43,193 nt of DNA from JAAGZL01 sp050297535 (GTDB lineage Bacteria; Pseudomonadota; Gammaproteobacteria; Chromatiales; Chromatiaceae). The notes beneath the pieces were generated by a model. The model was not told where the DNA came from. It saw nothing but the letters and a program-made list of their open reading frames with translations, and did not search any database. Of the stretch, positions 1-7,134 are shown piece after piece. Position 1 is the stretch's first letter, and each line of letters starts with the position of its first letter. The position numbers and the translations under genes are program-made. The stretch lies in the NCBI GenBank assembly GCA_050297535.1, contig JBNKSV010000017.1, positions 1 to 43,193 on the forward strand. The letters are read 5' to 3'.

Positions 1-1
1 C

Positions 2-685
2 TATTACCAGTACCAGGTGGTCTTGAAGCCGTCGCCCAAGAATATCCAGCAACTCTACCTGGGCTCCCTGCAGGAACTCGGCCTGGATCTCAAGCTGCAC
101 GACATCCGCTTCGTTGAGGACAATTGGGAATCGCCCACTCTCGGCGCCGGGGGACTCGGCTGGGAAGTCTGGCTCAATGGCATGGAGGTGACCCAGTTCA
201 CCTATTTCCAGTAGGTCGGCGGTCTCGACTGCCGTCCGGTCACTGGTGAGATCACCTACGGCCTGGAGCGCATCGCCATGTATCTGCAGTCCAAGGAGAG
301 CGTGTTTGATCTGGTTTGGACCAACGGTCCGCAAGGCCCGGTTACCTATGGCAATGTGTTTCATCAGAACGAGGTGGAACAATCCACCTACAACTTTGAG
401 ATTGCCGATGTGGACTACCTGTTCGGATATTTCGACCAGTGCGAAAAGGTGTGTCTAGAGCTGATAGAGAAAGACCTACCGCTGCCGGCCTATGAGCAGA
501 TATTGAAGGCATCCCACACCTTTAACCTGTTGGATGCCCGCCACGCCATCTCGGTGACCGAACGTCAGCGCTTCATCCTGCGAGTACGCACCCTGGCCCG
601 GGCCGTAGCCCAGGCATATTATGACCGCCGGGAGGCCCTCGGCTTCCCCATGCTAGCCGCAGCAGGAGGTGCCACCCATGGCTGA
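2..685 (+). pseudogene. glyQ: Glycyl-tRNA synthetase alpha subunit, 5'-partial and interrupted by an in-frame TAG
   Basis: This is the alpha chain of the tetrameric bacterial glycyl-tRNA synthetase, which charges tRNA-Gly and holds the class II catalytic core. The window starts inside the gene, in frame 2. Family landmarks run in order: YYQYQVV, IRFVEDNWE, GWEVWLNGMEVTQFTYFQ, ITYGLERIAMY, FHQNEVEQSTYNFE, and the C-terminal SVTERQRF and REALGFPM. At 212-214 a TAG replaces the second Gln of the family's FQQVGG motif, and the frame stays open and conserved on both sides. At 149-151 the family's Trp in GAWGLGW is GGG (Gly). The 3' end overlaps glyS by 8 bp, so translational coupling is expected. 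Either the gene is damaged, the sequence has errors, or the amber codon is read through. The identity is certain; the functional state is not. Confidence 0.9.
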
Positions 686-2750
686 TACCCGTGACCTATT
701 GGTGGAGATCGGCACCGAAGAACTGCCGCCTACCGCCCTGGATCGTCTCTCCCTCGCCTTCATGCAGGGCATCGAAGACGGATTAAAGGGCGCCGAACTC
801 GGCTTCACCGAGATCAAACGCTACGCCTCGCCTAGGCGTCTGGCGGTCCAGATCACCGCTCTGGCCACCGCCCAGGAAGACCGGATGGTGGAACGCAAAG
901 GCCCGGCGCTACAGGCCGCCTTCGACGCAGACGGCAATCCTAGCAAGGCCGCTGAAGGCTTCGCCCGTTCCTGTGGCGTTACCGTAGAGCAATTGGAACG
1001 GCAGGAGACCCCCAACGGCTCCTGGCTGATATTCCAGCAAAAGCAGTCTGGCAAGAATACGGCCGAGCTTATCCCGGAGATCATAGATAAATCCCTCGCC
1101 GCCCTACCCATCCCCAAGCGCATGCGCTGGGGTGCCCGCACCGAAGAGTTCGTGCGTCCGGTGCATTGGGTGCTGTTGCTGTTCGGAGATGAGGTGATCC
1201 CGGCCACGATCCTGGGACAACAAGCAGCACGCTCAACTCGCGGTCACCGCTTCCATCGCCCGGACGCCATTGAGATCAGTGCGCCAGCAAACTACCTGTC
1301 TCAACTTCAAGAACAAGGCATGGTCTACGCTGACCTGGTACAACGCAAGGAGCTGATCCGCAAACAGGTCACAGAGACCGCCGCAGCCGCCGATGCCCAG
1401 GCCGTGATCGACGAAGATCTGCTGGATGAGGTGACCGCTCTTAACGAGTGGCCGGTACCGGTCATGGGTAGTTTCGATGAAAGTTTTCTGGAGGTCCCGG
1501 CCGAGGCCCTGGTCCAGGCCATGCAGGGGCATCAAAAATATTTTCCGGTGGTGTCCGCAGACGGCGCTTTGCGTCCCAACTTCATCACCATCAGCAATAT
1601 CGAAAGCCAGGATATCTCCCAGGTTCGGGCGGGTAACGAGCGGGTGATCAGCCCCCGCTTCAAGGATGCCGCCTTCTTCTGGGAGCAGGACCTGAAACAG
1701 CCTCTGGAGGCCCACCAGGAAAGCCTGAAGACGGTGGTGTTTCAGGAGAAGCTGGGCACCCTGTATGACAAGACCCAGCGCGTGGCCAAACTGGCCCGCT
1801 CTATTGCGGAGCATACCGGCTCCGATCCGGCCTTGGCCCAACGTGCCGCTGAACTGTGCAAATGCGACCTGATGACCAATATGGTCAACGAGTTCCCCAA
1901 ACTACAGGGCGTCATGGGCAGCTATTACGCCGCCAAGTCTGGCGAGGACCCGCAGGTGGCCGCCGCCATGAAGGAGGTCTATCTGCCAAAACAGGCCGGT
2001 GACGATCTCCCCGCCGGAGAGTGTGGCCGCGCCATCGCCGTGGCCGATCGTCTGGATACCCTGGTGGGCATCTTTGCCATCGGCCAGAAACCCACCGGGG
2101 TGAAAGACCCGTTTGGTCTACGTCGCGCCGCCCTGGGTGTGCTGCGCATCCTGATCGAGACCCCGCTGGATCTGGACCTGGAGGCCATGCTGCAACTGGC
2201 CGCTGAGGGTCTGGCCGACAAGGTGGATGCCAGCGCCGCGGTGACTGAGGTGTTCGACTACATGATGGATCGCCTCAAGGCCTACTACGCTGATCGCGGC
2301 ATAACCGCCGATGTGATCGATGCGGTCCTGGCCTGCCGTCCTACCAGACCGGCAGACTTCGACCTGCGGGTGAAGGCGGTGACCGAGTTCCGCAAACTGC
2401 CGGAGGCCGAGAGCCTCTCCGCCGCCAACAAACGCATTCGCAATATATTGAAGAAGAGCGATGAGGAGTATTCGGCGCAACCGGATGCCGGCATCTTCGA
2501 GGAAGAGGCGGAGAAGGAGCTTTTCCACAAGGTCGCGGAATTGACCCCGGTGGTGGAACCGCTATTTGCCCAGGGTGACTACACCCAGGCCCTGAAGCTG
2601 CTGGCCGCCCTACGCGAATCTGTGGACGGGTTCTTCGATAAGGTGATGGTGAATTGTGAGGACGTCGGCCTGCGTCGTAACCGGCTGGCCTTGCTAAATT
2701 CCCTGAGCGCCCTGTTCCTGAGCGCCGCCGATCTCTCCAGGTTACAGTGA
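678..2750 (+). CDS. glyS: Glycyl-tRNA synthetase beta subunit
   Basis: This is the beta chain of the alpha2beta2 glycyl-tRNA synthetase, needed for tRNA-Gly recognition and charging in the cytoplasm. The product is 690 residues, like the E. coli protein (689). It opens with the family signature DLLVEIGTEELPP. It contains FQEKLGTLYDKTQR and KCDLMTNMVNEFPKLQG near residue 395, and ends in a DALR-type anticodon-binding region (LALLNSLSALF). I chose the ATG at 678 because AGGAGG lies 8 bases upstream; an in-frame GTG at 669 sits inside that Shine-Dalgarno. It overlaps the glyQ stop and shares TGATG with the next gene, so the three are one operon. Unlike glyQ it shows no damage, which argues that the synthetase is still needed. 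Confidence 0.97.
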   Translation: MADTRDLLVEIGTEELPPTALDRLSLAFMQGIEDGLKGAELGFTEIKRYASPRRLAVQITALATAQEDRMVERKGPALQAAFDADGNPSKAAEGFARSCGVTVEQLERQETPNGSWLIFQQKQSGKNTAELIPEIIDKSLAALPIPKRMRWGARTEEFVRPVHWVLLLFGDEVIPATILGQQAARSTRGHRFHRPDAIEISAPANYLSQLQEQGMVYADLVQRKELIRKQVTETAAAADAQAVIDEDLLDEVTALNEWPVPVMGSFDESFLEVPAEALVQAMQGHQKYFPVVSADGALRPNFITISNIESQDISQVRAGNERVISPRFKDAAFFWEQDLKQPLEAHQESLKTVVFQEKLGTLYDKTQRVAKLARSIAEHTGSDPALAQRAAELCKCDLMTNMVNEFPKLQGVMGSYYAAKSGEDPQVAAAMKEVYLPKQAGDDLPAGECGRAIAVADRLDTLVGIFAIGQKPTGVKDPFGLRRAALGVLRILIETPLDLDLEAMLQLAAEGLADKVDASAAVTEVFDYMMDRLKAYYADRGITADVIDAVLACRPTRPADFDLRVKAVTEFRKLPEAESLSAANKRIRNILKKSDEEYSAQPDAGIFEEEAEKELFHKVAELTPVVEPLFAQGDYTQALKLLAALRESVDGFFDKVMVNCEDVGLRRNRLALLNSLSALFLSAADLSRLQ

Positions 2751-3085
2751 TGCAGAAAGATTCATACACGGAGATGCTGGCTGCGGTACAGGCCTTTCAC
2801 GACAAACACCGTTTCCGGGAGACCGGTGGTGAAGAGATGGCCTATCGCGTAGCACTCATGGCGGAGGAGTTGGGGGAGATCTCCTCCTGCGTCACCAAGG
2901 GCAAGAGTAAAGAGGCTCTGGCGGAAGAGATCGCAGACCTGCTGATCCTGATCCTCGGCACCGGTATCGCTCAGGATATAGACCTGAACCAGGCCTTCTG
3001 GGAAAAGATGGAAAGGCTGATGCAGCGCGAGGCCAAGATGATCAACGGCCGCATCCGGGTATCCGAATTCAGGGATATGGAGTAA
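2750..3085 (+). CDS. MazG-like nucleotide pyrophosphohydrolase family protein
   Basis: This is a 111-residue all-alpha protein with the MazG metal-binding pattern. EELGE occurs in the first helix (MAEELGEISSCV) and EEIAD in the second (EEIADLLILILG). Those acidic residues bind Mg2+ in the family, which hydrolyses nucleoside triphosphates to monophosphates and pyrophosphate. The substrate cannot be read from the sequence. The ATG at 2750 overlaps the glyS TGA (TGATG), indicating translational coupling; a GTG directly before it at 2747 is the alternative. It is a single short MazG domain, unlike the two-domain E. coli MazG, so I give no gene symbol. A housecleaning role is inferred from the family. 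Confidence 0.85.
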   Translation: MQKDSYTEMLAAVQAFHDKHRFRETGGEEMAYRVALMAEELGEISSCVTKGKSKEALAEEIADLLILILGTGIAQDIDLNQAFWEKMERLMQREAKMINGRIRVSEFRDME

Positions 3086-3108
3086 TTGTTCACTAACCCT
3101 GTAACACC

Positions 3109-3666
3109 ATGAATACAATCATTCTTGACCGTGACGGCGTAATAAACCAAGACTCCGATGCCTTCATAAAGGACCCGGACGAATGGATTCCGATACCCGG
3201 CAGTCTGGAGGCCATCGCCCGCCTGACCCAAGCCGGATACCGTGTAGTGGTGGCAACCAATCAGTCCGGGGTGGCGCGTGGGCTGTTTGACCTGGAGACC
3301 TTGGAAGCCATTCACCGCAAAATGGAAGTAGAAATAGAACGGCACGGCGGTAGATTGGAGGGTATCTACTATTGTCCGCACGGACCGGATGACGGCTGCT
3401 CCTGTCGCAAACCCAAGCCGGGCCTGTTGCTACAGATAGGGCTGGATCTTAATACCGATCTAAGCCACGCCATTGCGGTAGGCGATAGCCTGCGTGACCT
3501 ACAGGCTGCGGCTGCCGTTGGGTCCACACCTGTATTGGTTTTGACCGGCAAAGGCGCGAAGACCTTTGCACAAATCAATCCGGAACAGGATGTTGCAACC
3601 TACCAGAACCTGGCAGATTTTGTGGAAACACTTATCACCAAACCGGTTTCAGATGAAGGCATCTAA
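3109..3666 (+). CDS. gmhB: D-glycero-beta-D-manno-heptose 1,7-bisphosphate 7-phosphatase
   Basis: This HAD-superfamily phosphatase of 185 residues removes the C7 phosphate of heptose 1,7-bisphosphate in ADP-heptose synthesis for the LPS core. HAD motif I is DRDGVIN near residues 8-14, motif II is ATNQSG, and motif III lies in CRKPKPG, followed by VGDSLRDLQAA. The zinc loop CPHGPDDGCSC, typical of GmhB and absent from most HAD enzymes, separates it from histidinol phosphatase relatives. The ATG at 3109 has only a weak ribosome site. plsC starts 2 bases after its stop, so the two are co-translated, and both serve the outer envelope. The gmhB-plsC pair next to glyS is common in gammaproteobacteria (recalled, not checked). 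Confidence 0.93.
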   Translation: MNTIILDRDGVINQDSDAFIKDPDEWIPIPGSLEAIARLTQAGYRVVVATNQSGVARGLFDLETLEAIHRKMEVEIERHGGRLEGIYYCPHGPDDGCSCRKPKPGLLLQIGLDLNTDLSHAIAVGDSLRDLQAAAAVGSTPVLVLTGKGAKTFAQINPEQDVATYQNLADFVETLITKPVSDEGI

Positions 3667-3668
3667 TA

Positions 3669-4382
3669 ATGTTATTAATCCGCTCCATTATATTTTTCAC
3701 TTTGTTGTTGCTTATCACTATCGTACTTACTATCCCGCTGGCGACTATTGGCTTGCTGATGCCCTTCCGCGCTCGCAGTCAAATCGCCAATACCTGGGCC
3801 AAAATCGCTCTGTGGATGTTGGATAAGATCTGTGGTCTCAAATACGAGATAACGGGTTGGGAAAACCTGCCAGAGCACTCTGCGATTATCATGTCCAAAC
3901 ATCAGTCCGCCTGGGAGACCATAGCCATGCGCGGACTATTTCCGCCGGAACAGGCCTGGATAATGAAACGGGAGCTGAAGTGGGTACCGGTATTTGGTCT
4001 AGCCGTAACAGCGGTGCAATCTATTACCATTAACCGCGGTAACAAACGCCAGGCCATGCAAGACATCATCACCCAGGGCATAGAAAGACTAAAGCAGGGC
4101 CGTCTGATAATGATCTTCCCGGAGGGTACCAGAGTAGATCCTGGCCAGCGCAAACGCTATGGTACGGGCGGAGCTATCCTGGCGGAAAAATCCGGCTATC
4201 CCATTATACCGGTCGCCCACAATGCTGGAATATTCTGGCGTCGCCGCGACATAAAAAAATACCCTGGTACCGTGCAAATGGTAATCGGTGAACCGATTGA
4301 TCCTAACGGAAAAACATCCAACGAGATCATAGCCGAAGTGGAGGAGTGGATTGAATCTACTGTGGCAACACTGCCTTCATAA
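3669..4382 (+). CDS. plsC: 1-acyl-sn-glycerol-3-phosphate acyltransferase
   Basis: This membrane enzyme of 237 residues transfers a second acyl chain to lysophosphatidic acid, giving phosphatidic acid for phospholipids. A hydrophobic N-terminal anchor spans residues 2-32. The catalytic box is KHQSAWET near residue 78, the H-X4-E form of the usual H-X4-D and common in this proteobacterial subgroup. The substrate-binding box is FPEGTR near residue 149. ITGWENLP and PVAHNAG are further family blocks. It starts directly after gmhB. Its 3' end overlaps the convergent carrier gene by 6 bp (4377-4382), with no room for a dedicated terminator. Confidence 0.93.
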   Translation: MLLIRSIIFFTLLLLITIVLTIPLATIGLLMPFRARSQIANTWAKIALWMLDKICGLKYEITGWENLPEHSAIIMSKHQSAWETIAMRGLFPPEQAWIMKRELKWVPVFGLAVTAVQSITINRGNKRQAMQDIITQGIERLKQGRLIMIFPEGTRVDPGQRKRYGTGGAILAEKSGYPIIPVAHNAGIFWRRRDIKKYPGTVQMVIGEPIDPNGKTSNEIIAEVEEWIESTVATLPS

Positions 4383-5279
4383 CAGCAGTTGATACAATAA
4401 TGGCAGTGTTGCAAAACTCAGGATAATGCCTATACCAACCATGGCCGCCGCCAAGGTGGGCGCCAGGTTGGCCAAAATGGCCAGGGCCCCGGCAGAGATC
4501 ATGGGGGGCATGCCAGCCTCGAAGATAGAAATTCGCACCGCATCCCCTTCCAAACCTACCAACTTACAAAACGACAATGCAACCAGCGGAACAACTACCA
4601 ACTTAATTGCCAAGCCCATGCTAAGTTGAGATGTGACCTCTCTGCTTAGACGGAACGTCAACTGGAATCCCACAGCGATCATCACCAATGGCACCAGGGT
4701 CGCGGCCAATGTCTCTAGTAGGGTTACCGCCACGGCAGGATAGGTAAACGGCTTGAGCATAAAGGCCAGGACCAAGGCGATAAACGGTGGAAACAAGACG
4801 ATCTTTTTAGCCACGCCCATTGCCGTCGGTTTAATCTGATCGGCGCCATAGATGGCTAGAATGAGCGAGCCATAGATTGCCAGGGCCAAAAACGAACCAA
4901 ATTGATCATACAGTAGCGCATAAGGAATCAGCTCTTTCCCAAAAAACGCCTCAATCATCGGTATACCCAAAAATGAGGTGTTGCCCAGAGGGACCAAAAG
5001 CAGCATACAGCCGGTAACCTCTCGTCTCCAGTGCAATAGGCGGGACAACAGCAGCACGATAGCGCAGGACAACAGCAACGCACCCCACGGCATAAGCATG
5101 GGCACCAACAGATTTTTCGACAAATTCAACGCGGGAATATTGATAAGGACCAATGCCGGCAGAGAGACATAGATAACAAACAGGTTTAATACCTTAGCCG
5201 TTTCATTGGGAAACTCTGGCATACGCCTTAGGCCCACACCAATGAGCAAAAACGCCAAAATGATTACAAAATTTTCCAT
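4377..5279 (-). CDS. Auxin efflux carrier (AEC) family transporter
   Basis: This is a 300-residue polytopic inner-membrane protein with about eight to ten hydrophobic segments. The N-terminal half carries the AEC feature IYVSLPALVLINIPALNL. The C-terminal half ends with the GMPPMISAGALAILANL block typical of the family, where a broken helix is expected. Bacterial AEC proteins export or import small carboxylates such as malate or malonate. The substrate here is unknown, and there is no neighbouring pathway to hint at it. GGAGAT lies about 15 bases before the ATG. It is convergent with plsC and starts the AT-richer accessory block. Confidence 0.85.
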   Translation of the reverse strand: MENFVIILAFLLIGVGLRRMPEFPNETAKVLNLFVIYVSLPALVLINIPALNLSKNLLVPMLMPWGALLLSCAIVLLLSRLLHWRREVTGCMLLLVPLGNTSFLGIPMIEAFFGKELIPYALLYDQFGSFLALAIYGSLILAIYGADQIKPTAMGVAKKIVLFPPFIALVLAFMLKPFTYPAVAVTLLETLAATLVPLVMIAVGFQLTFRLSREVTSQLSMGLAIKLVVVPLVALSFCKLVGLEGDAVRISIFEAGMPPMISAGALAILANLAPTLAAAMVGIGIILSFATLPLLYQLLL

Positions 5280-5365
5280 GAACAGAAACTTATCATCTCC
5301 CGTTTGATCGGGATAGCAAAATCAGGGGGCCAGAATGCCTGACCGAGAGGATTCCCAATTATCGG

Positions 5366-5740
5366 TTACGCGATCCCGGGGATGCCATATAACAATGCGC
5401 CGACCAAAAAGTAGATGGTAAGCCCTATAGATACCTTATGACGCATATCGTAAAAAACTATCTGCTGTCCCGTACGAAACAGCCAGAAGATCGATATGAG
5501 AATAAGTATCGATTTTCCAAGTGTGGTATTTAGTAGCTCGTCAGTGTGTGCCAGTGATATATACGCAAATATGGCAAAGATGAACGTGATGCTTATATTA
5601 AGCACCTGAGTCGTTGCTCTGTCTACCCTGTTCAGTGGTGCGAGCGTTTCTGGCCATTTAAATATGCGCCAAAAAAGAACATGAAATACCGCCAGGGTAA
5701 TCATGTAACCCCCGCCAATAAGAACCAATATCTCATTCAT
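5366..5740 (-). CDS. Small integral membrane protein of unknown function
   Basis: I do not recognise the family. The 124-residue product has four hydrophobic segments, around residues 4-26, 46-66, 76-94 and 104-122, separated by short charged loops (WPETLAPLNRVDR, FYDMRHKVS). There is no signal peptide with a cleavage site, so it should be a four-helix inner-membrane protein with both ends on the same side. It is a single gene with 50 bp to the upstream gene on the same strand and ends in TAA. Coding character is supported by length, clear topology and strand agreement with its neighbours. No function is proposed. Confidence 0.7.
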   Translation of the reverse strand: MNEILVLIGGGYMITLAVFHVLFWRIFKWPETLAPLNRVDRATTQVLNISITFIFAIFAYISLAHTDELLNTTLGKSILILISIFWLFRTGQQIVFYDMRHKVSIGLTIYFLVGALLYGIPGIA

Positions 5741-5791
5741 CGTTTTGCTTGCTTATTGCTTGGTTAAACTCTCTCTACTACCCCAACAAAC

Positions 5792-6187
5792 TCAACTCAC
5801 ATTCGGATCAAGCAGGCCCTCACGTACCTCTACCCAATCTTCGGTAAATACAAAAATCGTGATCTCCACATCGCCGCCAGAGATAATCTTTTTTCTGAGG
5901 GCAGGATCTATGGTAAGCCTTACTGATCGCCAGCGCATGCGCCCCTCAGGAGTGGCAAAGACAACATCGCCGGAATCCTTTACATCACGGTGCCCAAACC
6001 TATGGTAGTTGGCGCGGTCCTGGGCAAGAATGGCTCGGACATCGGTAAGTCTCATCCCCCGTGAATTAAACCGATCTTTATCGGAGATGACACAATCGTA
6101 AAGATCTAACCCATCGTAAGCAGATACGACCTGGCTGAATACTAGGCCAGCAAAAAGATTGATCACCATCACTTTTGTATGGTTCAT
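5792..6187 (-). CDS. Secreted protein of unknown function
   Basis: The product is 131 residues with a cleavable-type signal peptide: a short basic start (MNHTKVM), a hydrophobic core to about residue 18, and VVSA just before YDGLD. The mature part is hydrophilic, with one cysteine (YDCVI) and a beta-rich C-terminal half (MRWRSVRLTIDP, VEITIFVFTEDWVEV). It is probably periplasmic or surface-attached. I do not recognise the family. It lies on the same strand as the small membrane protein downstream, with 51 bp between them, so co-transcription is plausible. It belongs to the AT-richer accessory block. Confidence 0.65.
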   Translation of the reverse strand: MNHTKVMVINLFAGLVFSQVVSAYDGLDLYDCVISDKDRFNSRGMRLTDVRAILAQDRANYHRFGHRDVKDSGDVVFATPEGRMRWRSVRLTIDPALRKKIISGGDVEITIFVFTEDWVEVREGLLDPNVS

Positions 6188-6301
6188 AAAGTTACTATCT
6201 TCTTAGGGGTTATACATATTTGCTAATCGTGGTGTTACTTACAAGTCGCCCCATCAAAATATCTTCGTTTGCGATTTAGAAATTATTATTCCTCTGCCTG
6301 A

Positions 6302-6913
6302 TCACAACATAGGCTGCCTGATGATAGTTTTCCACTTTTCCGGAGCGGCCCGCCTTATGTCACTCAAATATACTTCGTGGTGTTTACCTTTTCTCTGACT
6401 TCCCTGCTCTTCAATAAATGAGTGCAGCCTTTCTATGGTCGGACCCTCTTCTGAAAATGGGCCAATATGCATGATTTGTGCGGCCTTGCCCTCGCAAAAA
6501 GATTCAAATCTTACCTATGAAAGAGATACCGGAGCCTTTTTGGCCTTTACCTGCTCGATAGCATTTGCGACCAACGCCTCTGTAACAAGCTCTGGCTGCA
6601 TGATCATAAGTGTCCACTTCCATCCAGCTTTATCGTCTACGCTAAAAGAGGACATATTGTCTGCCCACCAGAGACCCTCTAGTGGCATCACCCCGTAATC
6701 AATACCCACCACCCCTCTCTTAATCATAAATTTCAGTGCGTACGAGAGCGGATACAAGACATCAATGGCGTCCTGAAATGATTGAGAGGTATTTGGGTCC
6801 CCTTCTCCATCAATCATAAGGTAGTTCCATTTCGGCACCTCAACGACCTCAACCTTCTTGGCCGACGGTTGATACAGCTGTTTAAATTTCTTTTTGTAAT
6901 CTATCTTCTGCAT
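6302..6913 (-). pseudogene. GyrI-like small-molecule-binding domain protein, interrupted by an in-frame TAG
   Basis: This is a stand-alone GyrI-like (AraC effector-binding/SOUL-like) protein of about 203 codons. Intact homologues bind small hydrophobic ligands or act as hydrolases, and they contain FLMIDG-, YGVMPLEGLWWADD- and HHEIYLSDPRRTAPEK-type blocks. Here the corresponding sequences are YLMIDGEGDPNTSQ, YGVMPLEGLWWADN, and after the stop, AAQIMHIGPFSEEGPTIE, HHEVYLSDIRRAAPEK and TIIRQPM. The reading frame is broken only by a TAG at 6517-6515, where homologues usually have Lys or Gln before the (V/I)RFE block. The frame then continues to a TGA at 6304-6302. I use the ATG at 6913; a TTG at 6919 is possible. 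It is a single-codon nonsense gene or a readthrough case. Confidence 0.85.
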
Positions 6914-7088
6914 AGCCAACCAAACACTGCTTTCGGGTACATCTTGAAGCGTCTTTCAAATATAACAAATTAACATATGACTTGTGCCTATACCGTAATG
7001 TATTACATACGAAAATCTTGCGGAGCCTCGCTTACTATATGGCTAATTAACATCTAGTATGCGAACGCTTACTATCATTAGAGGCCCT

Positions 7089-7113
7089 AAAAAACCGCCC
7101 AATTAGGGCGGTT
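7089..7113 (-). terminator. Rho-independent terminator after gyrB
   Basis: Read on the minus strand, the stem ACCGCCC/GGGCGGT closes a five-base loop and is followed at once by a run of six T. It begins about 20 bases past the gyrB stop, so it should end the dnaA-dnaN-recF-gyrB transcript. The flanking A-rich side gives it some bidirectional character. Confidence 0.85.
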
Positions 7114-7134
7114 CTTTTAGTTGATCTGACTTCC

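Noticed and set aside
821..1841. Long open frames opposite glyS
   Set aside because: They have no recognisable domains or ribosome sites and lie wholly antisense to a well-conserved gene. They result from high G+C codon bias.
6960..7080. tRNA gene or operator in the gap before the gyrB terminator
   Set aside because: No cloverleaf with a T-loop GTTCGA-type motif could be formed, and the near-palindrome around GTAATGTATTAC is imperfect.
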